Positions 1-10,486 of a stretch of DNA of 64,000 nucleotides are shown in pieces (the first letter of the stretch is position 1; the number at the start of each line of letters is the position of its first letter). The notes below the pieces were generated by a model. That model saw nothing but the letters and a program-made list of their open reading frames with translations, was not told where the DNA came from and made no database searches. Origin of the DNA: Magnetospirillum fulvum (GTDB lineage Bacteria; Pseudomonadota; Alphaproteobacteria; Rhodospirillales; Magnetospirillaceae); the NCBI RefSeq assembly GCF_900108475.1, contig NZ_FNWO01000011.1:97376-161375 (forward strand). The letters are read 5' to 3'. The position numbers and the translations under genes are program-made.

Positions 1-975
1 AGTCTGGCCGACATCGCCCGGATCGGTACGCCCCCGGGTGCGCCCTGGGCGGTTTCGGCCCAGGTCGAAAGCGGCCCCGGCGGTCCGGTCGAAATCGGCA
101 CCGGGCGCGAGGCGGGCAGCGAGCGACGGGTGGTGCGGATCGAAGGCCGCGCAGCCCGCTCGGCCGATCTGGCCGACATCGTCGCGGCGCTGTGGTTGAC
201 TCCGGCGATGGACCGGCTGTTCTCCGAAGGTGCCGGAGGGCGGCGACGGTTCCTTGATCGGCTGGCGTTCGGGGTGATGCCCGGCCATGCCGCCCAGGCC
301 GGAGCCTATGAGCATGCGATGCGCGAACGCGCCCGCCTGCTCCGCGCCGCGCGCGAGGGCGGTCCCCGACCCGACCCGTCCTGGCTGGCGGCGTTGGAAG
401 AGGGGATGGCCCGCCACGGCATCGCCGTCGCGAGCGCCCGGCTGACGACGGCGGCGACCCTGGACCGGGCCTGCCGCCAGGGGCTGGGACCGTTTCCGGC
501 GGCGCGGCTGGCGGCGAACGGCGATGTCGAGGGCTGGCTGGCCGAAGGACTGGACCCGTCCGAGGCCGAAGAGAGATTACGGACGGCGCTGAAATCGGCC
601 CGGCCGCGCGATCAGGCGGCGGGGACCACGACCATCGGGCCGCACCGCAGCGACCTGCTGGTCCGCCACGCCGACCGCGACATCGAGGCCGGGCGCTGTT
701 CGACCGGCGAGCAGAAGGCGGTTCTGGTGTCGATCGTCCTGGCACAATGCCGGGTACAATCGGAAACCGGCGGCAGGGTTCCCCTGCTGCTGCTCGACGA
801 AGTGGTGGCGCATCTGGATGAAATCCGGCGTGCCGCTTTGTTCGACGAACTTTGCGCCCTGGGGGCGCAGAGCTGGATGACTGGGACCGACGCCCCGCTG
901 TTCGGCGGATTTGGCGACCGGGCCCAGTTTTTCCGGGTGACGGAGGCGTCCGTCCATCCGGGCAACGGAGTGTAA
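1..975 (+). CDS. recF: RecF, DNA replication/repair ABC-type ATPase (5' end outside window)
   Basis: RecF binds gapped or single-strand/duplex DNA with RecO and RecR and loads RecA during gap repair. The frame is open from the first base of the window, so the N-terminal part with the Walker A site is missing. About 324 codons remain. The C-terminal half shows the ABC signature region (STGEQKAVL), the Walker B/D-loop LLLLDEVVAHLDE and the IGPHRSD motif typical of RecF. It ends 9 bp before gyrB, the usual recF-gyrB arrangement. The identification is secure; the start cannot be seen. Confidence 0.95.
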   Translation, partial: SLADIARIGTPPGAPWAVSAQVESGPGGPVEIGTGREAGSERRVVRIEGRAARSADLADIVAALWLTPAMDRLFSEGAGGRRRFLDRLAFGVMPGHAAQAGAYEHAMRERARLLRAAREGGPRPDPSWLAALEEGMARHGIAVASARLTTAATLDRACRQGLGPFPAARLAANGDVEGWLAEGLDPSEAEERLRTALKSARPRDQAAGTTTIGPHRSDLLVRHADRDIEAGRCSTGEQKAVLVSIVLAQCRVQSETGGRVPLLLLDEVVAHLDEIRRAALFDELCALGAQSWMTGTDAPLFGGFGDRAQFFRVTEASVHPGNGV

Positions 976-3447
<2,472 letters not shown>

Positions 3448-3559
3448 GCGAAAATCGAGGTGGGGGCGGCGGCGGCCGGACCTTCTCTTCTAAAAGGAGA
3501 AGTGAGTGGGCGTTGTTCCGGCTGAAAGTGTCAGGCAAAGATTCCGACGCCCCCGCCAA

Positions 3560-3820
3560 CATTACAAAAGCCTCACCTTGCCGAAATGATGCGGTAATCC
3601 TGGTGCTGTCATCATCTTCCCATGATGTCCGGTCATACGGTCACCTGGCAGCAGTAGACGACCTCTTTCTCGAGACCCTCGGCGGCTTTGAACTCCCCGC
3701 CAATGATGTGCACCCTTGCCCCCCAGGTGGCGCACATCGCAGAGTCAAACGACGTGTCCACCCCGCGTCCGACGACTGAAAACAGCCCCCGCTTTTCCCC
3801 CCGGAAGCGGGGGTTTTTCA
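3560..3820 (+). ncRNA. Candidate structured small RNA, copy A of a four-copy family (divergent)
   Basis: Non-coding stretch between gyrB and the convergent min operon. It shares with three other intergenic sites in the window a 5' block starting CATTACAAAA and closing with GCGGTAATCC about 30 nt later. It also has a central GGCGG-loop-CCGCC hairpin whose loop holds TTGAACTCC, and a final GC-rich terminator (CCCCCGC paired with GCGGGGG, then TTTTT). This copy is about 80 bp longer than the others in its middle. The G-C change in the central stem relative to the GGCGAG version elsewhere keeps the pairing, which supports an RNA. Transcription start and function are unknown. Confidence 0.5.
3786..3818 (+). 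terminator. Rho-independent terminator of the copy A element
   Basis: A CCCCCGC/GCGGGGG stem with a short pyrimidine-rich loop is followed by five T residues on the + strand. It could end either gyrB read-through or the proposed small RNA. Confidence 0.75.
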
Positions 3821-3840
3821 TGCCCGTCCCCCCAAACGAA

Positions 3841-3870
3841 CCAGCCCCGCCGGGATCCCGGCGGGGCTGG
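3841..3870 (-). terminator. Perfect palindromic hairpin behind minE
   Basis: A 30-bp perfect palindrome (CCAGCCCCGCCGGG and its mirror) lies 36 bp past the minE stop codon. It has only a weak T-rich tail on the minus strand. It most likely ends the min transcript and separates it from the oppositely oriented gyrB region. Confidence 0.6.
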
Positions 3871-3906
3871 TATCGTCCTTGCGTCCGGCGACGGTCGCCC
3901 GGCCGC

Positions 3907-4173
3907 TCAGTTCCGCCGTTCGGACGGAGCGGGCAGCTCGATATTGACCTCCAGCACCGAGAGATGCTGTTCGCGTTCCAGCTTGACCTGGACCCGGTCC
4001 TCATCGACCGAAACGTATTTGCGGATGACCTCGATCAGCTCGCGCTGGAGCTGAGGGAGGAAGTCGGCACCGGACAGACCGGCGCGTTCGTGGGCCAGCA
4101 GAATCTGCAAGCGCTCGCGGGCGGCTTCGGCGGTTTTCTTGGGCCGACGGCTGAAGATGCCGAGGACGCTCAT
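3907..4173 (-). CDS. minE: Cell division topological specificity factor MinE
   Basis: MinE stimulates MinD ATPase and drives pole-to-pole oscillation so that MinC blocks division only away from midcell. The 88-residue product has the usual length, an amphipathic membrane-targeting start (MSVLGIFSRR) and the anti-MinCD segment (AARERLQILLAHERAG). A longer in-frame extension upstream exists, but this ATG overlaps the minD stop by 4 bp and matches the family N-terminus, so it was chosen. It is the last gene of minCDE. Confidence 0.93.
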   Translation of the reverse strand: MSVLGIFSRRPKKTAEAARERLQILLAHERAGLSGADFLPQLQRELIEVIRKYVSVDEDRVQVKLEREQHLSVLEVNIELPAPSERRN

Positions 4174-4982
4174 GCCGTCCTCCTCAGCAGGCGGTCGATC
4201 AGACCCCGCTTGGAGCCGCGGGGCACCGTCACCGGCACATCGTCGCCAAGCAGGCGGCTGACCGCCTCGGCATAGGCGCGACCGGCCAGCGACTTGTCGT
4301 CGAGGATCACCGGGGTTCCGACATTCGAGGCCTGAAGCACCGACGGGCATTCCGGGATGATCCCCAGCAGCGGCACCGCCAGGATGTCCTGGACATCCTC
4401 GACCTTCAACATCTCGCCCTTTTCGACCCGCTCGACGTCATAGCGGGTCAGCAGCAGGTTCTGGGTGACCTGCTCGCCCTGCTCGGCGCGGCGCGACTTG
4501 CTGGTCAACAGGCCGATCATCCGGTCGGCATCGCGAACCGAGGAGACTTCGGGGTTCGACACCACGATCGCTTCGTCGGCGAAATACATCGCGAGGAAGG
4601 CGCCGCGTTCGATCCCGGCCGGGCTGTCGCAGATGATGTAATCGAAATCCTGGCGCAGTTCGCCGATCACCCGCTCGACCCCGTCCTGGGTCAGGGCGTC
4701 CTTGTCGCGGGTCTGCGAGGTCGGCAGCACGAACAGGTTTTCCAGCCGCTTGTCCTTGATCAGGGCCTGATGCAGCTTGGCGTCGCCATTGATGACGTTG
4801 ATGAAATCGTACACCACCCGGCGCTCGCACCCCATGATGAGGTCGAGGTTGCGCAGGCCGACGTCGAAATCGATGACGGCGGTTTTGAACCCGCGCAGGG
4901 CCAGACCGGCAGACAGCGCCGCCGAAGAGGTCGTCTTACCGACTCCGCCCTTGCCCGAGGTGACGACGATGACTTTTGCCAA
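4170..4982 (-). CDS. minD: Septum site-determining ATPase MinD
   Basis: A ParA/MinD-type ATPase that binds the inner membrane in its ATP form and recruits MinC and MinE. The deviant Walker A motif KGGVGKTTSSA lies at residues 10-20. The switch segment has DSPAGIERGA, and the C-terminus ends in a basic amphipathic helix (KRGLIDRLLRRTA) that serves as the membrane anchor. The 270-residue length is typical. It lies between minC (25-bp gap) and minE (4-bp overlap) in one operon. Confidence 0.97.
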   Translation of the reverse strand: MAKVIVVTSGKGGVGKTTSSAALSAGLALRGFKTAVIDFDVGLRNLDLIMGCERRVVYDFINVINGDAKLHQALIKDKRLENLFVLPTSQTRDKDALTQDGVERVIGELRQDFDYIICDSPAGIERGAFLAMYFADEAIVVSNPEVSSVRDADRMIGLLTSKSRRAEQGEQVTQNLLLTRYDVERVEKGEMLKVEDVQDILAVPLLGIIPECPSVLQASNVGTPVILDDKSLAGRAYAEAVSRLLGDDVPVTVPRGSKRGLIDRLLRRTA

Positions 4983-5007
4983 CGGTTTTCCCCTATCCTA
5001 AAAGCAA

Positions 5008-5733
5008 TTACAGGGCCTGCTGAACCAGGGCCTCGCCGTCGAAGAAAATCTGGGCGGGCTTGCCGAGCAATACCGGATCCAATTGCTCGCTGACCATGTA
5101 GAGACCGGCCACCGACACCAGTTCGGCATCGAGGGCACGACAGAAAATTCGGGCGGACTTGTCGCCGCTCATCCCCGCCAGGGCCCGGCCCCGCAGCGGA
5201 CCATAAACATGAATATGCCCATCGGCCAGCAATTCGGCACCGTGGCTGACCGCCCCCAGCACGATCAGGTCGCCCTTGTGGGCATAAACCTGCTGACCCG
5301 AGCGCACCGGCTCGGACAAGATACGGGTGCCGCTGGCGGCCTTGGCCGGTTCCTTGGCGACCGGCTGGGCCTCGGTGGCGCGCCCGGTGGGAAAGGGCGG
5401 CAGCCCGGCCAGGGCGGCGGCGCGCTCCCACGCGGCGTTGGCGCGCTGAATCCCAACCGGAACGATACCCAATTCCTTGATCCGGGCACAGAACTCGACC
5501 AGATCGCACGGCGGCCTGAGCCCGGTGCCGGACAGATCAAGCACAATCGGCGCATTCCGGTAAAACCCCGGGGCCAACGACAGCATCGTCGCCAGACGGG
5601 GAAAAAATTCGGGATCGGCCGGATTGACCAATTTCAACGTCAACAGCGTCAACGAAGCGGCACGCAACTGAAATGGTGCAGCCTCTTCGGTAATGCTGGT
5701 AATCGGCCGCACACCCTGTTCGTCGATGCCCAT
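5008..5733 (-). CDS. minC: Septum site-determining protein MinC
   Basis: FtsZ assembly inhibitor directed to the membrane by MinD. It has 241 residues with the two-domain plan. The N-terminal FtsZ-binding part is followed by an Ala/Pro-rich linker around residues 115-135. The C-terminal beta-helical MinD-binding domain contains VRSGQQVYAHKGDLIVLG and GPLRGRALAG, both family hallmarks. It is the first gene of the operon; the 177-bp gap upstream to a divergent small gene should hold its promoter. Confidence 0.95.
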   Translation of the reverse strand: MGIDEQGVRPITSITEEAAPFQLRAASLTLLTLKLVNPADPEFFPRLATMLSLAPGFYRNAPIVLDLSGTGLRPPCDLVEFCARIKELGIVPVGIQRANAAWERAAALAGLPPFPTGRATEAQPVAKEPAKAASGTRILSEPVRSGQQVYAHKGDLIVLGAVSHGAELLADGHIHVYGPLRGRALAGMSGDKSARIFCRALDAELVSVAGLYMVSEQLDPVLLGKPAQIFFDGEALVQQAL

Positions 5734-5910
5734 GATTTATCCTTACCCTGAAGCGGGACCATGCCGCACGGAAACAGCGAGGTCAAGAATCAGAAGCATC
5801 GCGAGCGGAACGGATCGAAGGTTTTCGAGTGCCATCCCATGACTTTTTCAAAGAATGGGAGTATAGTGACTCATTCGACGCTCGTAAGCGAGTGGATTGA
5901 GGAGGATCGA

Positions 5911-6222
5911 ATGTCCGTCTCAGCCGTATCTGCCCTCTCCGCCCAGACCAATTATCCGATTTTGGTCAATGGGTTCCTGTGCTACAGCAGCACCGACGTC
6001 ACGACCGCGCGTAGCGGGTCGAAGCCGGAAAAAAGCACGGATTCGACCAGTACGACGCAATCGACGGCCCAGACCGAATCGACCAGCGTAACCGCCCAGA
6101 GCCGCGCGGCCGTTTCCGGTGCCCAGACCGCCGACGCCGTCGGATCGACCAACCAGACCGCCTCGAATGACGAGACCAAGGATTCGGCCCGTCGTGGTGT
6201 CGAGGTCGATTTCTACGCCTGA
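5911..6222 (+). CDS. Small Ser/Thr/Gln-rich protein of unknown function
   Basis: A 103-residue product. The start was placed at the ATG preceded by GAGGAGG (11 bp upstream), although the frame is open for 50 codons more. After a short N-terminal part (MSVSAVSALSAQTNYPILVN) the protein is dominated by Ser, Thr, Gln and Ala, and it ends in a charged tail VEVDFYA. No membrane segment, signal peptide or known domain is seen. A TATAGT box about 45 bp upstream could be a promoter. Its last 10 bp overlap the end of the convergent hydrolase gene. No function can be assigned. Confidence 0.6.
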   Translation: MSVSAVSALSAQTNYPILVNGFLCYSSTDVTTARSGSKPEKSTDSTSTTQSTAQTESTSVTAQSRAAVSGAQTADAVGSTNQTASNDETKDSARRGVEVDFYA

Positions 6223-6992
6223 TCCGACAAGGCATCGAGCACCGCGTCAGGCCGGACCGACATTAGCATGTGACCAGCACCGGGAAGTATGGTTGCCCGC
6301 GCCCCTGAGATAAGGGGCGTGAGGGCGAGACCGGCTTTGGCCGGACTCATCTTGTCGGCCCCGCCCAGAATCAGCCGGGTCGGAACCCCGATCTGCGCTG
6401 CCGCCCAGGTCCCGTCATAAGAATCGCAGGCCGCCAGCCCCGCCGCCAGGACACCGGGAGCCGATTGTTCGAGCAAAAGACGGGTCGCCTCGGCTTTGCG
6501 GTTCGCTGCGTCGTCCTCTCCCTCTTCGCTCGCATGGCCCCACCCCGCAATCATCGCGGCGGCGTGGGGCAGATCGTCACGGGCCGCGGCCAGAAGAGCG
6601 GGATGAACCGGCATCCGCGCCGCCACTCCGACCAGAACCAGCTGAGTCAACCGGTCAGGATAGCGCGCGGCGAAATCGAGCGCGGCCAGCGCTCCCATCG
6701 AATGACCGGCAACCAGCCCCGGCGGCACCCCCGCCGCCTCCAGCAATGCGGCCAAGGTGTCGGCCAAAGCCGGGATCGAGTCCGGCGCGGCACCCTCGGA
6801 ACGGCCATGACCGGGCAGATCAACCACCAGCACCCGCCAGCCCCGTCGGGCCAGTCCCACGCTCTGATGAGCCCAGACACGATGATCGGAGCCTGCCCCA
6901 TGGACCAGCACCGCGACGGGGCCGTCGGATCGCTCCACCGCCGTCTCGACAAACTGACGGCCCAGCGGCAGTTCAATCCACATCGCACACAT
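6213..6992 (-). CDS. Alpha/beta-hydrolase
   Basis: A soluble alpha/beta-fold hydrolase of about 259 residues. It has the oxyanion-hole region VLVHGAGSDHRVW, the nucleophile elbow AGHSMGALAAL, a late Asp-containing strand (LILGGADKMSP) and a C-terminal GAGHMLM holding the likely catalytic His. The substrate cannot be told from sequence. The first ATG was taken as start; a TTG 57 bp further upstream is possible. It converges on the small Ser/Thr-rich gene with a 10-bp overlap and stands apart from any operon. Confidence 0.85.
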   Translation of the reverse strand: MCAMWIELPLGRQFVETAVERSDGPVAVLVHGAGSDHRVWAHQSVGLARRGWRVLVVDLPGHGRSEGAAPDSIPALADTLAALLEAAGVPPGLVAGHSMGALAALDFAARYPDRLTQLVLVGVAARMPVHPALLAAARDDLPHAAAMIAGWGHASEEGEDDAANRKAEATRLLLEQSAPGVLAAGLAACDSYDGTWAAAQIGVPTRLILGGADKMSPAKAGLALTPLISGARATILPGAGHMLMSVRPDAVLDALSDQA

Positions 6993-7140
6993 CGGCTTGG
7001 GTCCAGGCCATGGATAGAGGGGCAAAATCCTGTCCCGAAATACCCCCAAAGTCCAGTCCGGCAGAATCCCCTGGTGAAAAAATCATAAATCTACTATTTA
7101 GATGAACTATGTAAGCTTATCTGGCTTGGGAGCCCTCGTG

Positions 7141-7947
7141 ATGCGACCGCCGCTGCCCCGCTTTTCCGCATTGCTGTCCCATGCCCTCCTGATCGTCGCC
7201 CTTACGGTCGGGGCGGGGACCGCTTGGGCCGAGACCATCCGCGTCGGTGTCACGGGCGGTCCCCATGCTCAGATTTTCGAGCAGGTCGCCCGGCTGGCCC
7301 AACGCGAGGGTCTTGACGTCAAGGTCATCGAATTCGACGATTATCAATTGCCCAACGCAGCCCTGGCGGCGGGCGATCTCGATCTCAATTCGTTCCAGCA
7401 CCAGCCGTTTCTCGACAACCAAATCCGCGATCGCGGCTATCGTCTGGTCGCGCTCGCTCGGACCGTGGTGTTCCCGATCGGGCTTTACTCGCACAAGATC
7501 ACATCGCTGTCGGACTTGAAGAGCGGCGACAAAGTGGCGATTCCCGCCGACCCGACCAACGGCGGACGGGTACTGCTGCTGTTGCAGGCCCAGGGACTGA
7601 TCGCCCTGTCCCCCGGCAGCGGCATCGGAGCCAGCCCGCTCGACATCAGCGGCAATCCGCGCCGCCTGACCTTTGTCGAACTCCCGGCGGCCCAGCTTCC
7701 CCGCGCCCTCGACGATGTCACTGTCGCCGCGATCAACGGCAATTATGCGCTGGAAGCCGGATTACATCCCGAACGCGACGCCATCGTCCTGGAAAGCCCC
7801 AACTCGCCCTATGCCAACGTCATCGCCGTCCGGGCCGCCGACAAAGACAAACCGGCCCTTGCCCGGCTGGTCGCCTTGTACCATTCGGATGAAATCCGCG
7901 CCTTCATCCGGAAGAGCTTCGGGGCCTCGGTGGTGCCTGCGTTCTGA
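7141..7947 (+). CDS. MetQ/NlpA-family periplasmic substrate-binding protein
   Basis: The binding component of a D/L-methionine-type ABC importer (NlpA family). The 268-residue product begins with a Sec signal peptide (hydrophobic LLIVALTVGAGTAWA) followed by ETIRVGVTGGPHAQI. It contains the family features DLNSFQHQPFLD and IPADPTNGGRVLLLLQ, which form the binding cleft. Most family members are lipoproteins, but here there is no lipobox, so a soluble periplasmic protein is expected. An ATG 39 bp upstream would spoil the signal peptide. No metN or metI gene lies nearby, so its permease must be elsewhere. Confidence 0.88.
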   Translation: MRPPLPRFSALLSHALLIVALTVGAGTAWAETIRVGVTGGPHAQIFEQVARLAQREGLDVKVIEFDDYQLPNAALAAGDLDLNSFQHQPFLDNQIRDRGYRLVALARTVVFPIGLYSHKITSLSDLKSGDKVAIPADPTNGGRVLLLLQAQGLIALSPGSGIGASPLDISGNPRRLTFVELPAAQLPRALDDVTVAAINGNYALEAGLHPERDAIVLESPNSPYANVIAVRAADKDKPALARLVALYHSDEIRAFIRKSFGASVVPAF

Positions 7948-7971
7948 CGCGAAAGACGGAGGATCGGTTCG

Positions 7972-8523
7972 ATGCGTGCTCAGGCAACAGAACTGACGCT
8001 TCTCGACAACGACCCGGCGGTGGCCGCGGCGCTGTTCGCAGACATTCGCGCCGCGATCGGGCGGGGTCGCGACCGGCTGGAGCCGTCTTGCCTGTTGGTC
8101 CTCGACATTGATCACTTCCGTGACCTGATCGAGGATCGCGGCGACGAACCCGCCCGTCAGGCCCTGATCCGGGTGGCACAGACGATCGTCGCGATGTTGC
8201 CGCCGGGAACGCCCGCAGCCCGGCTGGGCAGCGACAAATTCGCCGCGCTGCTGAACGCGACCGGATTACGCGACGCGCTTCGTCTGGCCGAAATCTTGCG
8301 CGCCTCGCTGGCCGGGGCCGGGGTGAAGCCCGAAATCGCCGCCGACCCGCTGTCGGTTAGCATCGGCGTCGCCGACGCCGTCGGACTGCATGGTGAATCC
8401 CCCGCCGACGCGCTGGAGCGGGCTGGCGAGGCATTGTTCCGCGCCAAGCGGGAAGGACGCAATCGCACCAAGGTGGCTCATCCGCCACGACCCATCCTGA
8501 CCGAACCAAAGGCTGGTCCATGA
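7972..8523 (+). CDS. Degenerate GGDEF-domain protein
   Basis: A 183-residue protein with the fold elements of a diguanylate cyclase (LLVLDIDHFRDLIED, then PAARLGSDKFAAL and a C-terminal ALERAGEALFRAKREGRN). The signature GGDEF reads GSDKF, so the catalytic loop is altered and enzymatic activity is unlikely. It may be a regulator or c-di-GMP/GTP sensor. Its stop overlaps the start of an intact PAS-GGDEF gene by 4 bp (ATGA), implying translational coupling and a joint function. The family call is sound; the inactivity is inferred. Confidence 0.85.
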   Translation: MRAQATELTLLDNDPAVAAALFADIRAAIGRGRDRLEPSCLLVLDIDHFRDLIEDRGDEPARQALIRVAQTIVAMLPPGTPAARLGSDKFAALLNATGLRDALRLAEILRASLAGAGVKPEIAADPLSVSIGVADAVGLHGESPADALERAGEALFRAKREGRNRTKVAHPPRPILTEPKAGP

Positions 8524-9464
8524 ACGCCGGAACCGGCATCGTCGAAACTCCCGTCCTGCTGACCGAGTCCGACCCCTCCTTCGAATCGCTGCTGCTGACC
8601 GACGAGCGGCTGCGCGCCTTCAACGAGACCGTTCCGGCCGGGATTCTGATCGTCGCGGTCGAGGACGGGCGGGTGCTGTTTTCCAACCGCTTTTTCAACG
8701 AAGTGCTGGGCTTCGAAGGGGCTGGCATCCTGGGCCACGGCTGGCGCGAATTGTTTGTCGATCCCGACGACCGCGAACGGATGCTGGTCCGGTTCATCGA
8801 ACAGGGCGAGGTGCGCAACTTCGAGCTTCGGCTGCGTCGCCCCGATGGTCGGTTGGTGTGGGGGCTGGCCTCGCTGTCGGAAATTCCGATCCGGGGCGAG
8901 GATTTGCTGCTGTTCGCCTTCGTCGATATCACCGCGTTGAAGGAGGCGGAGGAGGAAATCCGCCGTCTGGCCAACCACGACGCTTTGACCGGGCTGCGGA
9001 CTCTCCGCAGTTTCCGCGATCTGGTCGAAGAGGCATTGGCCCGCGCCCGGCGCGAGCGGAGTGAATTCGCGATCCTGTTCGTCGATCTCGACCGTTTCAA
9101 GCCGGTCAACGACACCTTTGGTCACGAAGCCGGGGATTTCGTGCTGAAGGACGTGGCGCAGCGGCTTCATGCCTGCGTCCGCGCCACCGACACGGTTGGC
9201 CGCATCGGCGGCGACGAATTCGTCGTGCTGGCCGAAAAGGTCTCGGTGCGCCTGGCACGCAAGATCGCCACCCGGATCGTCGCCGCGATGGAGCTCCCGT
9301 TCGTCCTGCCCGATGGCGAAGAGGTCCGCATCGGTGCCAGCCTGGGCATCGCCCTTTATCCCCGCCACGGTGACGGGCTGGACAGCCTGATGAAGGCCGC
9401 CGACGACGCGATGTACCGGGTCAAGCGCACCACCCGGGGCGCATTAGCGATCGCGGGAAGCTGA
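8520..9464 (+). CDS. PAS-GGDEF diguanylate cyclase
   Basis: Makes cyclic di-GMP from two GTP. Of 314 residues, roughly 30-150 form a PAS sensory domain (NETVPAGILIVAVEDGRVLFSN, with a PAC segment ending AFVDITALKEAEEE). Residues 150-310 form the GGDEF domain with DLDRFKPVNDTFGHEAGD and the intact active loop GRIGGDEFVVL. An RATD motif five residues before GGDEF matches the product-inhibition I-site. No membrane segment is present, so it is cytosolic. It is coupled to the degenerate GGDEF gene just upstream. Confidence 0.93.
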   Translation: MNAGTGIVETPVLLTESDPSFESLLLTDERLRAFNETVPAGILIVAVEDGRVLFSNRFFNEVLGFEGAGILGHGWRELFVDPDDRERMLVRFIEQGEVRNFELRLRRPDGRLVWGLASLSEIPIRGEDLLLFAFVDITALKEAEEEIRRLANHDALTGLRTLRSFRDLVEEALARARRERSEFAILFVDLDRFKPVNDTFGHEAGDFVLKDVAQRLHACVRATDTVGRIGGDEFVVLAEKVSVRLARKIATRIVAAMELPFVLPDGEEVRIGASLGIALYPRHGDGLDSLMKAADDAMYRVKRTTRGALAIAGS

Positions 9465-9478
9465 CCCGCGCGGGGAGA

Positions 9479-10375
9479 TCAGACCCGCACCAATCCCGGC
9501 GCGGCGCGGAGATAATCGGCGAAGGCGGAAAACAACATCCCCCGCCCGCGCACCACCATCACCAACTGAATCCGGGGCAGCGGCGGGAAACCTTCGGCCG
9601 CGCCCAGCCGGACCTGATCCGCCCCGATCGCCCCCGCCGGGAGCAGGCCCAGGCCGAGCCCGGCCGAAATCGCGGCGCGGACATTGTCATAAGATGCGCT
9701 GACATAGGCGAAGCGGGCCGTTGCCCCCACCCCCTGCAACGCCTCGATCCCGGCCACCCGATAGGGGCAGCCCTCGGGGAAGACGCACAGCGGTAACGGC
9801 GCGGTTCCATCGAAGCGGACCCGCTCGCGTCCGACCCACGAGAGCGGCTCGGTCCGCAATATCTCGGCCTCGTCGTCGCCCCCGCCTCCCTCGATCCGAT
9901 TGAAGATCGCGATATCGAGGTCGCCCGCCCGCACCATCGCGGTGATTTGCGCCGACAGGGCCGAAATCACCTCGATCCGCAGCCGGGGATTGAGGCCAAG
10001 ACAGCGCGAAATCGCCCCATGCAGGTCGGCGATGGGAAAATCGTCGGGCACGCCGAGCGCGATCCGGCCGCGGAGATCGGGCCGGGTCAAGGCCCCGACC
10101 GCCTCGCTCAGGCGGGCGAGAATCTCGCGAGCATGGGGGAGAAAGCGTTGCCCCTCGGCGGTCAGCCCGACGACATGGCCGCGACGGCGGTCGAGCAGAC
10201 GGGAGTCCAGGGAATCCTCCAGCGCCTTAACGCTTTGGGTCACCGCCGATTGAGTCCGCCCCAGATGCGCGCCCGCAGCGTGAAAGCCACCCTCTTCCGC
10301 CACGGCGACAAAGGCGCGCAACTGGTCGAGGGTGATGCGGCGGTCCCCCGCCACACGCGGCAACGATACGTCCAT
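9479..10375 (-). CDS. LysR-family transcriptional regulator
   Basis: A 298-residue LysR regulator. The winged helix-turn-helix lies at about residues 15-75 (ITLDQLRAFVAVAEEGGFHAAGAHLGRTQSAVTQSVKALE), followed by the linker helix and a periplasmic-binding-like effector domain. It is divergent from an EamA transporter gene across 111 bp, the classic arrangement of a LysR regulator and its target. A 7-bp inverted repeat in an AT-rich spacer is a candidate operator. The ligand is unknown. Confidence 0.92.
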   Translation of the reverse strand: MDVSLPRVAGDRRITLDQLRAFVAVAEEGGFHAAGAHLGRTQSAVTQSVKALEDSLDSRLLDRRRGHVVGLTAEGQRFLPHAREILARLSEAVGALTRPDLRGRIALGVPDDFPIADLHGAISRCLGLNPRLRIEVISALSAQITAMVRAGDLDIAIFNRIEGGGGDDEAEILRTEPLSWVGRERVRFDGTAPLPLCVFPEGCPYRVAGIEALQGVGATARFAYVSASYDNVRAAISAGLGLGLLPAGAIGADQVRLGAAEGFPPLPRIQLVMVVRGRGMLFSAFADYLRAAPGLVRV

Positions 10376-10395
10376 CCGGCCCGCTCCTAATCGGT

Positions 10396-10437
10396 TTCTC
10401 TTATTTATTCAGACTCATTATTAATTTTTCAAGAGAA
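10396..10437. promoter_or_regulatory. Candidate LysR operator in the divergent intergenic region
   Basis: TTCTCTT and its exact reverse complement AAGAGAA are separated by 28 bp of AT-rich sequence, in an otherwise very GC-rich setting between the LysR gene and the transporter it faces. This is a plausible regulator site overlapping both promoters, judged from dyad symmetry and context only. Confidence 0.4.
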
Positions 10438-10486
10438 TGCGCCGCTGCGATGGTCAGGGAGGAACTGACCATAGGAGGCCCCCCCG

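Noticed and set aside
7050..7140. SAM-type riboswitch upstream of the MetQ-like gene
   Set aside because: No SAM-I or SAM-II consensus, no pseudoknot-like pairing and no terminator in the short leader.
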